The notes beneath the pieces were generated by a model. It was not told the origin of the DNA. It searched no databases and saw only the letters and a program-made list of their open reading frames with translations. A stretch of 64,000 nt of DNA from Glandiceps talaboti (taxonomy: Eukaryota; Hemichordata; Enteropneusta; Spengelidae): the NCBI RefSeq assembly GCF_964340395.1, contig NC_135558.1, forward strand, positions 2,484,501 through 2,548,500, given 5' to 3'. The translations under genes were made by a program, and so were the position numbers. This document shows, in pieces, positions 1 through 12,239 of this stretch. Position 1 is the first letter of the stretch, and each line of letters begins with the position of its first letter.

Positions 1-1060
1 TTTACATGAATCTCAGCAAGAGGTCGTCGTATCAGTTAGTGGCATATGCAAAAGGTGATTTACAGAATATCCAAATCCTAATTTACTTCAGTTTCCAGCA
101 TTGAAACTAAGATGAAGATGTTGGTTTTCAAATTGACCAACTGTTGATTGTAAAATGAATGATTTATGCATTCACTGTACTATGAGACCAATCAATGTTT
201 CATGTCTGACATTAGAGAATTTCAGTCATACAGTACATTTACATGCTCATGCAGTGATATGCACAATTGACTCACATGTACAATTGACTCACACGTTGCA
301 ACAATAAAACTGAAAATAGTTATCAACAATACCTTATGATAAGAGTATATCGAATTCCCACAATTTATGACACAGATAACTGGGGAATACGGAAGATCGT
401 CGCATAAATTTCAAGAGATGCTCAAAAACGTATCACTTAGTGCCAGCAGATTTGAAACACTGGCTTGTGGACCCTAACAAGTGGCCTGGGAAAACCCAAC
501 TATAATATAATATTCATGACAAATATTAGCAATTAAAATATTTCCAGGTCTAATAGTCATATATAGTATGTGAAGTGATCCATTATCACCAAGTCGAATC
601 ACACTAAAATTATAATTTCAATTTAAAAAATATAACTTTTCATATTAATTCATTTCTCTATAATTTTACGATGGCTAAATTAAACTCTGAATGAACCTGT
701 TTTGCATGTCTACATTACATGTATCTATCGTGGAGTTCATTACATGCAGGTTTTGCAGATATCTCTTGTTTGTGTGGAATGTGACGTGTACAACTAGTTA
801 AAGGTGTTATTAATGAGTTGTGGTTATCTTGTTCCGACTCATTTCCCTGACCTTATTAAAAGGACCACAATTTCTATGCCTTTCAATCATTTGTAGTAAA
901 TTGAGTATAACATAGATCTATAGTTACAGTACATCTTTTTCCATGTTCATGGACAGTGAGAATTAAAATATTGCATTCAGTTTGAACAATCAATTATCAA
1001 ACATGTTCGACAAGATTTGAAAATTAAATAATTCTGCACTATTGACAGCATTTTTCACTT
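1..1060. other. AT-rich non-coding, nothing recognised
   Basis: No exon, RNA gene or clear repeat seen. Confidence 0.5.
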
Positions 1061-1067
1061 AAAAACT

Positions 1068-1440
1068 TTGCAGAAAGCATTGTGCGGCTTATCACACAAC
1101 TCTACACAGTACAAAACCTATGTGGGTACTGTACGCAGCAACCTGTGCAGCTCACTGTGCAGCAAACTTAGGTTGCAAATAGTGTGCAGGAAGCTTGCAG
1201 CTAATCACACAGCTCTGCATGCACAGTGCAAAACCTGTGCAGGTACATGTAGGAACCTGTGTGGAACTGTGCAAATTAAGCTGTGCGGCTACCTGCACAT
1301 GTAAGGCAAACTGTGCAGAAAGGTTAAAAATACTGTGCAGGAATCATACTAACTGCACAGTACAAAGCCTGTGTGGGTACTGTGTGGCTACCTGTAAATG
1401 TGCGACAAACTGTGCAGCTACTGAAGTAATGCATAAATTA
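1068..1440. repeat. Degenerate TGTGCAG-rich repeat
   Basis: Imperfect short repeats of ctgtgcagg, ctgtgcggc and acctgtgcagg. Two overlapping open frames rich in Cys, Asn and Thr come from the repeat and are not gene-like. Confidence 0.7.
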
Positions 1441-1482
1441 TACAAACAAACAATTCAAGATAACAGTATGCAGAGCTGGACA

Positions 1483-2057
1483 TGAGTATAAAGTTGGCGT
1501 CAGATTCAGATTCAGATTCAGGTAGCGTCATATTGAGCATCAGATTCAGCGTCAGATAGCGTCAGATCCGAAGACACCCGACAGACTCAATCAAACCTGA
1601 AATAATACTGTTGAGACTACAGGGAAAGATTCTGCTTCACAGCCTTTTGATGGAAGTTGGAATGTCTCTGCTTGCACAATTTTTATTTGGGGAAAAGTAT
1701 GTGAAATAGAGTTGAAATACTTGCAACTGAGACATTGATAGCCCCAAGTTCAGCCACTGTATGTTCATTGGTTGATACGTTTTGCCAATAATGTACATGG
1801 TGTCAGTAAAAGCTAAGTTTACGTATGTAATATGTTGTCATTTTTAAAAATTTGAATTTAGAATTTAAAAATTGTGCAAGCAGAGACATTCCATCTTCCA
1901 TCAAAAGGTTGTGAAGCAGAATCTTTCCCTGTAGTCTCAACGGTATTATTTCAGGTTTGATTGAGTCCGTTGGGTGTCTTCGGATCTGAGGCTATCTGAC
2001 GCTGAATATGATGCTACCTGAATCTGAATCTGAATCTGACGTCAACTTTATACTCGT
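1483..2057. mobile_element. MITE with about 190-bp terminal inverted repeats and 10-bp target duplication (Mutator-like)
   Basis: The left end (gagtataaagttggcgtcag...) and right end (...ctgacgtcaactttatactc) are inverted copies for about 190 bp, each containing attca/gattca mini-repeats. The direct repeat gagctggaca occurs immediately outside at 1473-1482 and 2058-2067. Long TIRs with a 9-11 bp duplication are typical of MULE-derived MITEs. No transposase reading frame is inside. Confidence 0.88.
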
Positions 2058-2304
2058 GAGCTGGACAGCCTCTCATCTCTGTGTGGCATTACTTTCTATA
2101 ATTTTGCTTTTCAAATGGGTTATTTTTGAAATCAGAAACAATTACGTTAAACATGATGAGAAGCTTCTTATTATGATGGTGTAACTTAAGTTGAGCTGGA
2201 GACTCATTCTGACTAAATATCTGACTCCAAAATAAGTGAACCGTAATACACTGCATGATTCTGACAAACATACATGTACAATGAAGTAATCTTCCAGGTT
2301 TTCT

Positions 2305-2435
2305 GCATTCCATGAGACCACATACTGGGCTTGTAAATAATCCAATTGAACAGTATACTTTTACACTTGATAGGAATGTCATAAATGAGTGTAGCACATA
2401 CAGAAAGTGCTTTATTTCAGTGTTACCTGTTGTAT
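2305..2435. repeat. Dispersed repeat related to the 5.5-kb palindrome
   Basis: The stretch acatactgggcttgtaaata ... acagtatacttttacacttg ... ataaatgagtgtagcac ... gtgctttatttcagtgtta matches the reverse complement of 5570-5700. Confidence 0.7.
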
Positions 2436-3169
2436 GTCTGATGTTGATATGTTTAACACAACATCTGTTCCGTGTATTAGGTACATGTAAATTGTAATAT
2501 GCATGTCCTACAACTTATTTACACATACAAATGTACTTAGAACCTACGTGTACATATCTCTGATGAAGACTAGTATGAAATCATGATATATCACTGAATT
2601 TGTGTCTATGACAATATAGAAACACATAAAGCTCTTCTTCACTAAATATATGTGTTGATCTATTCACTATAATTTTTTTGTATAAATATGTGCCAGGAGA
2701 CAAAAAAAAAAAATGTTTCAGTTGGAAACTACTACTTTTCTGTATGGCAAAGGGTATTTTGTTGCACTAGTGCGGTTAGCTATAAGAACTACATCCTCAC
2801 ACCAGTCTGAGAAATCCAACACTATCTAGCTTTAATAGAGTGTAATTCATATACATAGAGTGTGGGTGGTGGCACTCTCATATCTCTATTCACTTCCTGT
2901 ATAGTACAGATATACACATATAATAGTGAAGTGCCACCCATGTATTTATCATTATCAGTCTCTATAGCCAAACAGAAGCAGTTCACAGCTATTCTACTTT
3001 TGTAATGGTGCCATTTCTACAAGTACATGTAGAACAGAATAGAATAGAATCTTCATTGCATCCGTTAAGAAAACTACATTTCTTCATTGAATTTTCTGCA
3101 ATAACTTAGTGTTTGCTGCTAAAACAAACTATTAAATATCTAAGTATGAGTAACAGTGAAGTAATAATT

Positions 3170-3640
3170 AGTCTAGTTCCTATTCGGAATCATTACCATT
3201 TACACCTCCACTCATAGACTAGTTCCTATACAGTATCATTACCATTTACACCTCCACTCATAGACTAGTTCCTAACAGTATCATTACCATTTACACCTCC
3301 ACTCAGTCTAGTTCCTATACAGTATCGTTACCATTTATACCTCCACTCACATAGTCAAGTTCCTATACAGTATCATTACCATTTACACCTCCACTCACAT
3401 AGTCTAGTTCCTATACAGAATCGTTACCATTTACACCTCCACACACAGTCTAGTTCCTATACAGTATTGTTACCATTTACACCTCCATGGCACTCACATA
3501 GTCTAGTTCCTATACAGTATCATTACCATTTACACCTCCACTCACATAGTCTAGTTCCTATACAGTATCGTTACCATTTACACCTCCACTCAGATAGTCT
3601 AGTTCCTATACAGTATCATTACAATTTACACCTCAACTCA
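3170..3640. repeat. 48-bp minisatellite, about 10 units
   Basis: Unit tctagttcctatacagtatc, attaccatttacacctcc, actcacatag. Some units lack part of the spacer. Confidence 0.93.
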
Positions 3641-3659
3641 CAGCATACTCAAAGTCGTA

Positions 3660-5325
3660 ACTTGGAAGTCCTGAGATAGTTAGAGACCACGTTGGTATCC
3701 AGACTAAGTAATATTAAATAACTTGCATGACGGAAAGTCAGTTTTGACCATTTCTGATCAAACTACTATGCAAATTAGGACTTCAAAGTATTGAGTCTAC
3801 TGTAAACACAATAATGTCAAGCTGAAGCAATACTTCAAGGGTATACTGACCTGTCTAATGGCTGACTCCACTTTTACACATTCAGTATTTCTGAGTGTGG
3901 CAATTTACCAATTCAACCAGTAGACACTGGGCTACAAGTAATATATTAATCTCTTCAAAACATTTAGCTTTAAACAGAAAACTTGAAAACTGACATGTAC
4001 AAAATACCAACCCAACACACATCACATCATAAAACACCACATGTTTTGTCTACAATACATGACCCTCTTTGACCCCGAGAACTATATGAAAGTGAATAAA
4101 CACTGGGTCTCACATTCAGGACCTTTCTAACATCCATATTCACATTTTTAAAAATGAACACGTTTTCTCTTACAATTGACATTTTATTAGAAAGAGAAAT
4201 TCTGAGTTTCAAATCATTATAATATTATATCTTCTACCAAACACAAATTCACAAAAATTTATACAAATTTTAAAAAATTAATCCAGCAATTTTTTAAAAC
4301 TACATATAAATACCTATTTTTCAAACAACCTACAAACTTAATGGAAGTATACATGTAACTTGTCAAAGACAAAAATTTCAGGAGCTGAAAGCAATTTTGA
4401 TGAGCAATACATGGGATAGTCACAAATAACTGTTCTTACTTAGTTTCATTTTTAATTGTGTGACGGCCATTTTGAAAAAGTGGGTACAAGGCTAACATAT
4501 AAATGTGCAAATATGTGACAATCTAGACAATATACACATCCCAATCTGTGTTATCCTAAAACACCCAAAAATACAAAAAACCACACAATTATATCAACAA
4601 TGTCAGCTGACTCTTGGTAGTCAATGTTGGGCCGGACAAAAAACAGCGCCCTCACAGTATTGTCTTTGATATGTTCTTTGGGGTCAAAACAGATTAATGG
4701 TTGGCATCAGTGTTCGTTTTAAGGATTACTTACATGCACACCAGTAATGCAGTCATATTATCATCTATTTCATCAATGACATTAGCTTTTGCACAACTTC
4801 CCTAAGTACAAAGAGTGTAGAATTATTACTAATACTTGCCAGTGACAATTACGACTAAGTGTAGTCTAGATGCCAACTGTGGTCTAACCCCAGACTGGTC
4901 AAACTCCCTCGATCAGCACACAAAGTTGTTCAATCTAATCAGTGAACCAAAGGGTCAGAAAAAAACTGACTTTAAACTCATCAGTCAAATAAGTATCAAT
5001 TTGCTTGTGTTAAAAATTACTTCAAAAAGGTATAAGTATCAATATGCTTGTGTTAAAAATTACTTCAAAAAGGTAACTATACCTCTTATTTCCCAGAAAT
5101 ACACCCAAGATCAGGATTGCCATCAGCCACCACACTAGCCCATATATAACTTGGCTATATCTGGCTTCAATGTCGTCCAAAATGTCAACATTTCAAAATA
5201 GATGATGTTAATTCTATCTGATTCAACTTCACATACGTACATTTTTTTCAAATTAAAAAAAAAAATTCTCACTCTTCTTACATCCCTTTTATAGTTTGTT
5301 TTCGTTTTGTTTGTTTCTCTCTGTG
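3660..5325. other. AT-rich non-coding, nothing recognised
   Basis: Only a 43-bp tandem duplication (about 4988-5072, aagtatcaat.tgcttgtgtt) and low-complexity AT stretches. Confidence 0.5.
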
Positions 5326-5329
5326 ACTT

Positions 5330-5457
5330 ACTAATCATCATATCTTCTCTAACATTTTAGTAGTGTATGTATTTTAATTTTCTGTTAGTGCTGCTCCTAA
5401 CATGCTTTGTGAGCCCTAGTACAAAAGGGATGCAATAAATAAATAAATAAATAAATA
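5330..5457 (+). mobile_element. Probable 3' end of a non-LTR retrotransposon
   Basis: The sequence ends gagccctagtacaaaaggga tgcaataaataaataaataa, a layout typical of LINE 3' tails (AATAAA-like run with a short AAAT repeat). Only the tail is visible, with no reverse transcriptase frame. Confidence 0.4.
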
Positions 5458-5504
5458 TACATGTATACCGGTATATGCATTAGATGTACCTGTACCTTAT
5501 ACAA

Positions 5505-5800
5505 TGAGTGACACTGAAGTAAAGCACTTTCTCTATGTGCTACACTCATTTATAGCATTCACATTACAATGGGTAACACTGAAGTAAAGCACTTTCTCTA
5601 TGGGGTGCTACACTCATTTATAGCATTCATGTCAAGTGTAAAAGTATACTTTTTCAATTAGTTTATTTACAAGTCTAGTATGTGACCATTCTAATGTGGT
5701 GAATTAGCAAATGAAACAGTATACTTTTACACTTGATATGGATGCTATAAATGATTGTGGTGCAGAAAATACTTTACTTTAGTGTTATGGGTTGTAATAG
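5505..5800. mobile_element. Palindromic dispersed repeat
   Basis: A block cactgaagtaaagcactttc ... tgctacactcatttatagca is present twice (5510 and 5575), then inverted after a short loop (aacagtatacttttacactt gatatggatgctataaatga ...). The same family occurs in the opposite orientation at 2305-2435. Confidence 0.7.
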
Positions 5801-6276
5801 CCACGATAGAAGTGATCACAATTTTCCCTCACAACAAAACATCCTTGGAAGAGAGATTTGGATAAAAACAATGATAATGTATCATGTCATCATTATGAAA
5901 TACTGCAAGGAATGCAAGTGCCTTGAAATACTGATATGGGAGATCAATTTCACTATTTTAATGACGTGTAGAAGTGTTAACGCAATCTACAGGGGTGAAT
6001 TTATCAACAGACTTATCAATATGAATTATGTATTATATTATAGTAGATGTCAAGCAATATTATAATGATGTCATGGTCTGATGCATTTATCATCTAGCTA
6101 TGTAGAGTTTATACTGTCTAGAATACAGACATGTCTCTACAATCAACGTGATGGTATTTTGATCAAATTTCTCTAATAGATATGTCAGGCTGTATTTTTT
6201 GTTCATCTTTCTTTGTATAAAATACAAACCTGTATGTACAAACACACCCCCACAAACCCCTTACACACACAAATAC

Positions 6277-6449
6277 CAGTATGCCCTCTAATGATAGCCA
6301 AATTTTGTTGTCGAGTCAAAATGAGAAAAACTGGGATTTCTTGTGAGTCACCATATAGTAATTAAGAGATAGGGGAACACCAAATTTTGGTGCATCACTG
6401 GAAATTGTGTGCGTCAGTGGCACATCAAATTGGCTTAAAGGGCACACTG
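6277..6449. mobile_element. hAT-like MITE, copy 1
   Basis: Starts cagtatgccctctaatgata and ends aaattggcttaaagggcaca ctg, so the ends are imperfect inverted repeats. The flanks acaaatac (6269-6276) and acaaacac (6450-6457) match at 7 of 8 bases, the length of a hAT duplication. About 85-90 percent similar by eye to the copy at 7389. Confidence 0.75.
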
Positions 6450-6480
6450 ACAAACACAATCCAATATAAATGCATGTATG

Positions 6481-6527
6481 CGCACGCACACACACACACG
6501 CACACACGCACGCACACACGCACGCAT

Positions 6528-6563
<36 letters not shown>

Positions 6564-6580
6564 CCATCCATCCATCCATC
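6481..6580. repeat. (CA)n / (ATCC)n microsatellite
   Basis: CA repeats with interspersed CGCA, then short ATCC repeats. Confidence 0.95.
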
Positions 6581-6729
6581 TACATGTATCCATCATGAAC
6601 ATTGATGGATTTCAAATTACAAGCATTAGGTTGTCTATACTGAACTAGAGACCACAGCTGGATAATTGCCCTTTATATCAATTTATTACATTACTACAGC
6701 AGACATATAAAGTCATCAAAAACAAATGT

Positions 6730-6935
6730 ATACACTAACGTAAACTGTACCATGGGGACAAAATTCTACAATATTTCAACACTTTAAGAAATGAATAAGA
6801 TGGAATGATAAGAATATCAATACTTGCATATAACCATGGCGACAAAATTCTAAATATTTTAACACTTTAAGAAATGAATAAGATGGAATGATAAGAATAC
6901 TTGCATACCATGGCGACAAAATTCTAAATATTTCA
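6730..6935. repeat. Three imperfect tandem copies of about 75 bp
   Basis: The core accatggcgacaaaattcta, aacactttaagaaatgaata and agatggaatgataagaat is repeated. Confidence 0.85.
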
Positions 6936-7388
6936 ACGATAAATAAGATAATTTTATGAAATCAACAACAGATGGAAACAACAAATTGATGATGTGCTAT
7001 CAACTGACCAAAAGCTACAACTAAAACTTAGTGAAAGGCTGCACTAGCTCTAACTAAACATATTTTTGGAAAATATTTTGTTAGATACAAATATAACTTA
7101 CTTGTAATATTGTACTCCTTGAACAGTATTGAATCACAGTGAACATTTTTTGTAGCTGGATAAAATGAAAGGAAAAAAAAGATTTTTGGGTCCGCATCCA
7201 AAAATCAGCACCCTATATGGGGATCACAGTTTAAACCTGTTATTGCAATACTAATTCTTGGTATTTTAACACTTTTCAGTGAAAAGATTGTGGTTGTTTG
7301 ATCAAAACCCATACTTATGCAAATTAATGCAGTTTTAACATAGCCACAAATTCAAAACACACTTTCGCACAAGATGTAAACTTATCAC

Positions 7389-7560
7389 CAGTGTGCCCTC
7401 TAATGATAACCAAATTTTGTTGTTGTGAGTCAAAGTGAGAAAAACTGGGATTTCTTGTGAGTCCAACACATAGTAAGAGATAGGGGAACACCAAATTTTG
7501 GTGTGTCATGAGAAATAGTGTGCATCAATGGCGCATCAAATTGGCTTAGAGGGCTCACTG
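7389..7560. mobile_element. hAT-like MITE, copy 2
   Basis: Same orientation and ends as the copy at 6277 (cagtgtgccctctaatgata ... ggcttagagggctcactg). The flanks cttatcac and cttgtcaa match at 6 of 8 bases, so the duplication is decayed. Confidence 0.75.
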
Positions 7561-8015
7561 CTTGTCAATACTCACCACTTATTATGTCTTTTAAGAAGTA
7601 ACTGACCAATTTTTAGTGAATATATATTTGGTTGTATTTGAGGAAAACATGTCCCGGTCACAGCTTTAAGGATGACTAATTTTCCTTTCCATAGTTTTGT
7701 AATCAAGTAATCTCCCTTCTGTCATGAATGTAATTTCCCAGAGTTAAACATCTTTATTGTGTTTCTGTCAACTCTTACTTTTTCATCTTCAATATATTTT
7801 TCAAAATGTCACCATTGAATATGTTAATTAGAATATTATGATCCAAGGTACAAGCATTCTTTACAGAATAAATCTTGCGTACATCCAATCTTAATACAGT
7901 TTTTTTCCAACCATTCACAATCTCTCAAATTCATGTTGAAGAAATAGAGATTGAAAACTACAGAAATTACTGAGTCAGAAAACTAAAGCAGTTGTCTTTA
8001 CAATACTCACCATTT

Positions 8016-8016
8016 C

Positions 8017-8104
<88 letters not shown>

Positions 8105-8131
8105 GTTATTATTATTATTATTATTATTATA
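8016..8131. repeat. (ATT)n microsatellite
   Basis: About 38 trinucleotide units with one G interruption. Confidence 0.97.
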
Positions 8132-8608
8132 ATAACTACTTCTACTATATTATTTAAAGGGCTAATTTTCAATCCCAGCTCAATACTTCCCAATATGTAC
8201 TAAAATCAACATTTTCACAAATTCAGTCCAAGAATGTAACTATTTTCAAAAATACAGTGACAGCTTTCTTTCCTGTACATTCATAATACCCGTAGTCCAA
8301 ATTACGAGATCAAATATTAATAATACTCTCTAAAATAGACAGTTTTATAGACATTCTGTGAGCTCAGTGAATAAGTAACATGGTCAAAGTCATCTACCAT
8401 AATGAACATCATCCGACCCCCAATTTATATGCAGATTAGCACTTGGGTCTAAGAATATCTGGAATTCCATGGCAACGCAGTAAATTTTATGACAGTAGAA
8501 TTAAACCTTTTTATTATATATGATAACATTCCAGACATTGTTTCTCAATGAAGGTGGTCTTTTTTCTTTCCCTCCTTCCTTATTTGTACGTTTACACAAC
8601 ACAAATCC

Positions 8609-8830
8609 AAAGATAGCAACCCTGCATACAAGACAAACCATATACCAAGATAGCAACCCTGTATACAAGACAAACCATGTAACAAGATAGCAACCCTGCA
8701 TACAAGACAAACCATATAACAAGATAGCAACCCTGCATACAAGACAAACCATACACCAAGATAGCAACCCTGCATACAAGACAAACCATACACCAAGATA
8801 GCAACCCTGCATACAAGACAAACCATATAA
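8609..8830. repeat. 37-bp minisatellite, 6 units
   Basis: Unit gatagcaaccctgcatacaa gacaaaccatataacaa. Overlapping minus-strand frames here are repeat artefacts. Confidence 0.94.
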
Positions 8831-9141
8831 CAAAATCACAAAGACAATTTCAGGATATGTCCATCACAACAACTTTTGAAAGAAACAGATACTAGGTTTG
8901 AAAATGCTTTAAATGTAAAATACATAAAATTATCTAAATTTATTTGACTAGCATAAAATCCAACAATATTAGGTAAAGGGTTGAAATCTATCTATATCTA
9001 TGGAGAATTGTCGTTCGTAGTTCCAAGAATCAATAGGCGAGTAAAATATAGTTATTTTGGAACGGGAAATTAGAAATTAATCTGACGGTTCAGTCTATAT
9101 ACTACAGGATTCAATCACGCAATGATTTAATTATTCAGCAT

Positions 9142-9340
<199 letters not shown>

Positions 9341-9539
9341 ATTGACGGAATATGTCTGTAAATTGATAATACATCCTATCCATGGTCTCTGTTCATGATG
9401 GATCTCCTTGGAGAGAGATTAACGATAAATCATTACATTATATTACATGGTCAAGGTCCATAGTAGATGGATTAGTTGTACAGGAAGAATTCCTTAGAAT
9501 ATTTCACTATGAAGACACGTCAATAATGATACCAGACTT

Positions 9540-10100
9540 TTCAAATCATCAATATACACTCACAGTTTAAATGTCATCATGAACTTCCTGTTGCTATGAC
9601 ATCATACATGAACAATTTAAAATATGGAAAATGGAAAACTATCAATCTGCAATTTAATAGACTAAACAATCCATGTAGATGTACAATACTTACAAGGAAG
9701 AGCTGATCACTCAAATGATGAGGTCAGATTTTACAAATCATCAAATTATATACTGTACGCATACATTTTGATGCCATTCTGCTGTTCTACCATGACATAT
9801 TATTAAACATGGAATATGAAAACCTATCAATCTAGACTTATACACAGACAACTTCAAATACAACATCCTAACTAGATAAGATATATTGCTCAATAGATTA
9901 AACCAAACTTTGCAAATCATCAAATTATATACTTGAATTTTAATGCAATCAGGAATGTTCTGTTCTACCATGACAGAATGATCTACACATGGAATATGAA
10001 AATCTATCAATCTAAGACTTATACACAGAGAATTCATATGCAATACTCACTAGGATAAGATACTCATTGTGCAAATCATCAAACATCACTATAACCCAGT
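9540..10100. repeat. Degenerate tandem repeat, unit about 180 bp, 3 copies
   Basis: The blocks caaatcatcaaattatata, tctaccatgaca, catggaatatgaaaa and ctatcaatct...acttatacacag recur in order. Confidence 0.7.
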
Positions 10101-10189
10101 TTGTTCTACCACAACATTACACGTAACAAACACAGCACAGACAAACACTACTGATTCAACCACAGATATACTTTTATTCCAGTCACAGG

Positions 10190-10870
10190 GTAAATATTTG
10201 TTTTAGTGGAATCACACTTCCTTTTCCCTGTGTTTCTTCCTGATGTCATGTTTCCATGTTGGGATGCAAGGCAAATAATAACCAGGTAGTAGAAATATTG
10301 ATGTGGGTGAGAGGTTAGAGCCACTGGGTCAGCATTAACTAATGTTGTATCTCAAGAGTGATTGATACATTTCAAATGTACCAGTATTTCATCTAGTTCT
10401 GCTTCACTAAGGTGTGAAATTAATGTGTTCTTTTCTCCAGCACATTCACAGGTGACTGAATAGCTGTCACAATGGTGGGGCAAAAGGTATATTTTCTTAA
10501 CTTGTGAAAACAGTGACTAACATGTTATTACCACAGAGAGATGATACACCAGTTCCTTAGTGAAATTGACAATTACATATGTATGTGTTCTTTTTCCTAA
10601 ACACTTTAAGTCTTAGCAAATCCTGATAGGAAACCCCTTAGCTGTATGATGAGGGTATGATGAGGGTAGGTGAGGGGTATTTTCCTCACTTTAAGAAAAC
10701 AGCACTGTGACATAGTCACATAGTGATGATAAATTTCATATTGATTTAGTTCACTAGGGTGTGAAATTGATGACTGCATATATATATTTTCTCTGTAGTA
10801 CTCAGCACAAAGGCAATCATAGAGGTATATGATGTGGGCTGACGACGGCTATTTTTGTACCTTAATTGTA
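10190..10870. repeat. Very degenerate tandem repeat, unit about 240-280 bp
   Basis: The segments cactaaggtgtgaaatt, tgtgttctttt.tcc, tagctgt.a.a.tg.ggg and tattttcttaact...aaaacag recur about three times in order. Homology is weak. Confidence 0.5.
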
Positions 10871-10879
10871 ATTGCCTTT

Positions 10880-12235
10880 ATTTTGTAAACTGTAAGACAC
10901 CAACTTTACACTGAGATTCTGTCGTTCAATAATATCATTGGGAATCATACATTTCTAACCCAAAGATGTCAAAATAAAGATTATAAGATCCATTTCATAA
11001 AACATAAATATAAAATGATTTATTATTTAATGTCATTTTTATTTTACACTTTGATTATATAAAAAAAACTATATAATGTATAACCCCCCTCCCCACCCAC
11101 TCATTTAATATGAAGGATATTTTTATCAGAAATAAAGTTTGAACTTGATAACTCTGGATAAAATCATGTACCTATTTATAAACTCTGAGTCAAATAAGTC
11201 AACTAAGTCACACACACCCCCCCCCCCACCACACACATGATCCTCTAATGATATAACTTAATTACCAATCACATGACCTGCTAGATGAGTTTACACACTA
11301 GTATTTGATATTATTATCAGTCAGAATTATTTCAGCAGTATTATATTTGAAAGCCCCCACCCTGACGGTGACCAGATGAAAGCAGAAACTCGCAAATCAC
11401 ACCACTTTGCAAAGATGTCATAGAGAGTTTTGGAATGTTGTGAAATATATCAGTCTACATGACATCAAGTTGTGATACACATTTTCCTTAATGAAACAGA
11501 ATGATAACTTCATTGGTAAAAACGCCTTCAGATACAAAAGAAAATATCCAAATAAATGTCTACACTTCTACAGGGGGTAAAGTGACACTTCTGTCAAACC
11601 CAATGACCCCCTCTACAGAAAATCACAGTGAAATACGTAAACAGATCATCCCTGGTATATCATGTTTATAGTTATGTTTTCAAAATGTCAACCATTATTT
11701 CACTGATATCAATTATATATATACTTTTCTGTATATGGATAATGTAATTCTATACATACATACATTCATCAAACAACAATCTTAACGTATCTCATTACAT
11801 TATTAGATGATAAATTATTATAAATATACATAAACATACGACAGATCAAAATTGTACAGCTGAGCCAAACAAAAATAGAACTTTCAACTTATTGGCCATT
11901 ATGTGCCAGTGGCTAAACGTGTGATGTCTTCAATTTTTGGGGTGTTTTTTTTTTGGAAAGCATATACAGACAGGGAATGACTATCGATTCTGAGCTTCCT
12001 ATCTCTACGACCTGTAATGTTTGAAGCACAACGCCGCCCACATGTTGACCTTCGCACACTAAACAGAAAATGCGTCTGGGAATATTAAATGGTAACACTG
12101 TTTCAGGATTAAATCAAAACACTTTATCATAACCTAATAAACGATTACGGCAATCACTGCAATTAGGCTATGCATAATTAGCAGACGACATTTTCACACT
12201 CAGTAACTGGCAAGTTGTATTGCCAGATCAGCATT
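10880..12235. other. Non-coding, nothing recognised
   Basis: AT-rich with a C-run near 11218. Short open frames have no family resemblance. Confidence 0.5.
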
Positions 12236-12239
12236 TTAT

